This document shows positions 6,165 to 6,178 of a DNA stretch of 6,178 bases, piece by piece. Source of the stretch: Desulfobacula sp. (GTDB taxonomy: Bacteria; Desulfobacterota; Desulfobacteria; Desulfobacterales; Desulfobacteraceae); NCBI GenBank assembly GCA_023139225.1, contig JAGLNZ010000457.1, positions 1 to 6,178 of the forward strand, in the 5' to 3' direction. The translations under genes and the position numbers were made by a program. The stretch's first letter is position 1, and every line of letters begins with the position of its first letter. The notes under the pieces are model-generated. The model was not told where the DNA came from, searched no databases, and worked only from the letters and a program-made list of their open reading frames with translations.

Positions 6165-6178
6165 ATGGCCAGGATTTT
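6165..6178 (+). CDS. Possible start of a further gene, cut by the window edge
   Basis: An ATG at 6165 is preceded by AGCAGG (6152-6157), seven bases upstream, and encodes M-A-R-I followed by a codon beginning TT (Phe or Leu). The spacing from rlmB (17 bases) suits another operon member. RNA polymerase omega (rpoZ) often begins MARI or MARV and commonly lies near gmk, so it is one candidate. However, omega usually has Thr at residue five, which TT cannot encode. Four codons are not enough for a call. Confidence 0.3.

Noticed and set aside
6148..6178. Rho-independent terminator after rlmB
   Set aside because: No GC-rich hairpin followed by a T run is visible in the 31 bases available; the final TTTT has no stem before it.
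1..6178. Mobile elements, CRISPR arrays, tRNA or rRNA genes, phage or defence genes
   Set aside because: Nearly all bases are assigned to housekeeping genes with intact frames, and no long direct repeats or RNA-gene signatures were seen by eye.

Overview
The window reads as chromosomal housekeeping DNA from a Gram-negative bacterium, most likely an anaerobic Desulfobacterota (former Deltaproteobacteria) lineage close to the Desulfobacteraceae. This rests on three things seen together: lipid A/Kdo genes (waaA, msbA), which imply an LPS outer membrane; a DUF4416 gene, a family I associate mainly with Deltaproteobacteria and related phyla; and a yicC-remA-gmk cluster, an order familiar from Firmicutes but also present in deltaproteobacteria. 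Base composition is moderately AT-rich by eye (low 40s % G+C, not computed) and looks uniform, with no sign of recent transfer. The exact genus is an inference.

Layout. Positions 1 to about 1111 hold the first 370 codons of waaA (Kdo transferase) on the minus strand; its C-terminus lies beyond the left edge. A short AT-rich divergent intergenic region (about 1112-1176) separates it from msbA on the plus strand (1177-2940). From there to 6147 everything is on the plus strand and tightly packed: a 55-codon Trm112-like zinc-ribbon gene (2952-3119), a DUF4416 gene (3123-3671), yicC (3664-4545), remA (4573-4833), gmk (4838-5401) and rlmB (5404-6147). Gaps between stop and next start are 11, 3, -8, 27, 4 and 2 bases, so this is probably one operon or two overlapping ones. 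The last 31 bases contain a possible start of one more gene at 6165, cut by the window edge.

How the genes fit together. waaA and msbA act in the same pathway: WaaA adds Kdo to the lipid A precursor on the cytoplasmic face of the inner membrane, and MsbA flips the finished core-lipid A across it. The Trm112-like protein is homologous to YcaR, which in E. coli also sits beside msbA and lpxK, but no lpxK is present here. The downstream part concerns RNA and nucleotides: YicC (endoribonuclease family), RemA (small DNA-binding ring protein), guanylate kinase and the 23S rRNA 2'-O-methyltransferase RlmB.

I see no mobile element, CRISPR array, tRNA, rRNA or clear Rho-independent terminator. I do not find a convincing new biological system. 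The points that most deserve a second look are the uncharacterised DUF4416 gene in a coupled operon, RemA in an LPS-making bacterium with Lys at two positions that are Arg in the Bacillus protein, several unusual residues in WaaA motifs, and the compact waaA/msbA divergent promoter region.
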